This document shows, one piece after another, positions 6,545 to 7,716 of a stretch of 7,716 bases of DNA. This stretch comes from Chryseobacterium gleum (GTDB lineage: Bacteria > Bacteroidota > Bacteroidia > Flavobacteriales_D > Sanyastnellaceae): the NCBI GenBank assembly GCA_943330925.2, contig CALQJP020000103.1, forward strand, positions 1 through 7,716. Reading direction: 5' to 3'. The notes beneath the pieces are model-generated. The model saw only the letters and a list, made by a program, of their open reading frames with translations, had not been told where the DNA came from and did no database searches. The number at the start of each line of letters is the position of its first letter. Positions within the stretch are counted from its first letter, which is position 1. A program made the position numbers and the translations under genes.

Positions 6545-7663
6545 TTAAATTCTTTTTTTACGATTGCGTTCGTAGTCGCTGAGTATACTGTCGCCGAGTG
6601 CATCGAGCCCTGTAAAAAGGGCTTTGCCGCCGTTGGCTTCCGTGAAGTCTTCAATGAATTGCTGCAGGTAACTGTCCTGTGCAATCATAAAAGTGGTGAT
6701 CGGAATTTTCTTTTTTCTGCAGGCACGTGCCAGGTTGAGGCATTTTCCTGTTATGTAGGGGTCGAGCCCGAAGGAGTTCTTATAGTATTGCCCGTTTTCT
6801 TTGATACAAGAAGGCTTGCCGTCGGTAATCATGAAAATCTGTTTGTTGCCTGAGCGCTTGCGTCGCAACAACTCCATGGCCAGCTCAAGCCCTGCCACGG
6901 TGTTGGTATGATAGGGGCCAACTTGCAGATAGGGCAAGTCTTTTACACTCACCGGCCAGGCATCGTCGCCAAACACGACAATGTCGAGGGAGTCTTTCGG
7001 GTAGCGTGTCATGATGAACTCAGAGAGCGCCATGGCTACTTTTTTCGCAGGTGTGATGCGGTCTTCGCCATACAGAATCATGCTGTGCGATATGTCAATC
7101 ATCAGCACCGTCGAGGCTTGTGCGAGGTATTCTGTTTCAAAAACCTCCAGGTCATTTTCAGTGAGCATGAAGTCGTGAATGCCATGCGCTATTTGAGCAT
7201 TGCGCATCGATTCACTCATCAATATCTGGTCGGGTTTATCGCCAAACACAAAAGGTCTTCTCAGCTCGGTCGCTTCGTCGCCGGTGCCGGCTTGTTTGGT
7301 TTTGTGGCTGCCTTGCTGCGACTTTTTCATTTTGCCGAACAGCTGGTCGAGGTTGCGTTGGCGCATGGCTTGCTCGCTCTTCCCGGTGAGGGCACTGCCG
7401 CTTCCCTTGCCCTTGCCACCTTGTCCGGGCGCATATTTTTCGCGCAAAAATCCTTTGCGCTTCAGCTCCTGTTCGAAGTCGTCGCGGGTGTAGGTATCGG
7501 AAAAAAGAGGGCGCTGTTTATCGATTTCTTCCATGAAATCGAGTGCTTCATTCGGGTCGCCGTTGGTGTAGTTGAGCAACTCGATAAATAACGGCAACAA
7601 CCTGTCGAACGGCGTTCGCAGGTCATCTTCCGGGATATATCGGTGAAACTCAAATCCAATCAT
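6545..7663 (-). CDS. VWA-domain protein, probable partner of the adjacent AAA+ ATPase
   Basis: A 372-residue protein without signal peptide or membrane segment. The N-terminal region (1-75) is helical and acidic and is followed by a flexible Gly/Lys/Ser/Gln-rich linker (about 78-129, including GQGGKGKGSGS). The VWA domain covers roughly 180-360. Its metal-ion-dependent adhesion site is intact: DISHS (D190, S192, S194), a threonine in YHTNT (T253 or T255), and ITDGKP with D281. In magnesium-chelatase D subunits and MoxR partners this domain binds the ATPase or the client through a bound metal ion. The ATG at 7663 is the first usable start after an in-frame stop 36 bases upstream; no in-frame GTG or TTG lies between. 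The protein ends in a basic tail (RNRKKRI), 8 bases before the ATPase gene. The function of the pair is inferred from this arrangement. Confidence 0.9.
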   Translation of the reverse strand: MIGFEFHRYIPEDDLRTPFDRLLPLFIELLNYTNGDPNEALDFMEEIDKQRPLFSDTYTRDDFEQELKRKGFLREKYAPGQGGKGKGSGSALTGKSEQAMRQRNLDQLFGKMKKSQQGSHKTKQAGTGDEATELRRPFVFGDKPDQILMSESMRNAQIAHGIHDFMLTENDLEVFETEYLAQASTVLMIDISHSMILYGEDRITPAKKVAMALSEFIMTRYPKDSLDIVVFGDDAWPVSVKDLPYLQVGPYHTNTVAGLELAMELLRRKRSGNKQIFMITDGKPSCIKENGQYYKNSFGLDPYITGKCLNLARACRKKKIPITTFMIAQDSYLQQFIEDFTEANGGKALFTGLDALGDSILSDYERNRKKRI

Positions 7664-7716
7664 GGCTATACAACAACTCGATTGCTCAAAGGTTGCAAGC
7701 TATGGCACCTTCCCGA

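Noticed and set aside
6908..7591. 227-codon open frame on the + strand opposite the VWA gene
   Set aside because: Antisense shadow of a gene with an intact MIDAS motif; no recognisable domain in its translation.
7664..7716. End of an upstream - strand gene, or a promoter for the VWA gene
   Set aside because: One frame is open from the window edge to a TAG two bases before the VWA ATG, and other frames stop earlier; 53 bases are too few to choose. A TAnnTTTG-like AACCTTTG exists but lacks a -33 partner.

Overview
The window looks like chromosomal DNA from a member of the Bacteroidota, probably a Flavobacteriales-like lineage. The support is a secreted beta-propeller protein ending in a type IX secretion (T9SS) sorting domain, a system confined to this phylum, together with sdhA-sdhB gene order and start codons that lack strong Shine-Dalgarno sequences. 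The genus cannot be fixed from this stretch alone.

Positions 1-2534 (+ strand) hold the end of a succinate dehydrogenase/fumarate reductase operon: the C-terminal half of the flavoprotein (sdhA, cut by the window edge) and a complete iron-sulfur subunit (sdhB). The two genes are separated by about 720 bases that carry a four-helix-bundle protein gene of the '23S rRNA intervening-sequence protein' (S23/IVP) family. This interval is bounded by an imperfect ~36-base inverted repeat built from 8-base units (AGGATTGT on the left, ACAATCCT-type on the right). The left arm starts inside the sdhA stop codon and the right arm ends 12 bases before the sdhB start. Stem arms around a four-helix-bundle ORF recall the intervening sequences of bacterial 23S rRNA, but here the unit sits in a protein-coding operon. 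This is the most unusual part of the window.

Positions 2536-5067 (+ strand) encode an 843-residue secreted protein with a signal peptide, many Asp-box (BNR) repeats and a T9SS C-terminal domain. It starts one base after the sdhB stop, so it is probably co-transcribed with sdh although its product is exported.

Positions 5064-7663 (- strand) carry a two-gene unit, transcribed toward the sdh side: a von Willebrand factor A (VWA) protein followed 8 bases later by a MoxR/magnesium-chelatase-like AAA+ ATPase. The two products probably work together as an ATPase plus MIDAS-adaptor module with an unknown client. The ATPase gene and the secreted-protein gene converge and overlap by 4 bases at their stop codons, so there is no intergenic terminator between the operons. 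The last 53 bases of the window lie upstream of the VWA gene and show no gene that can be supported.
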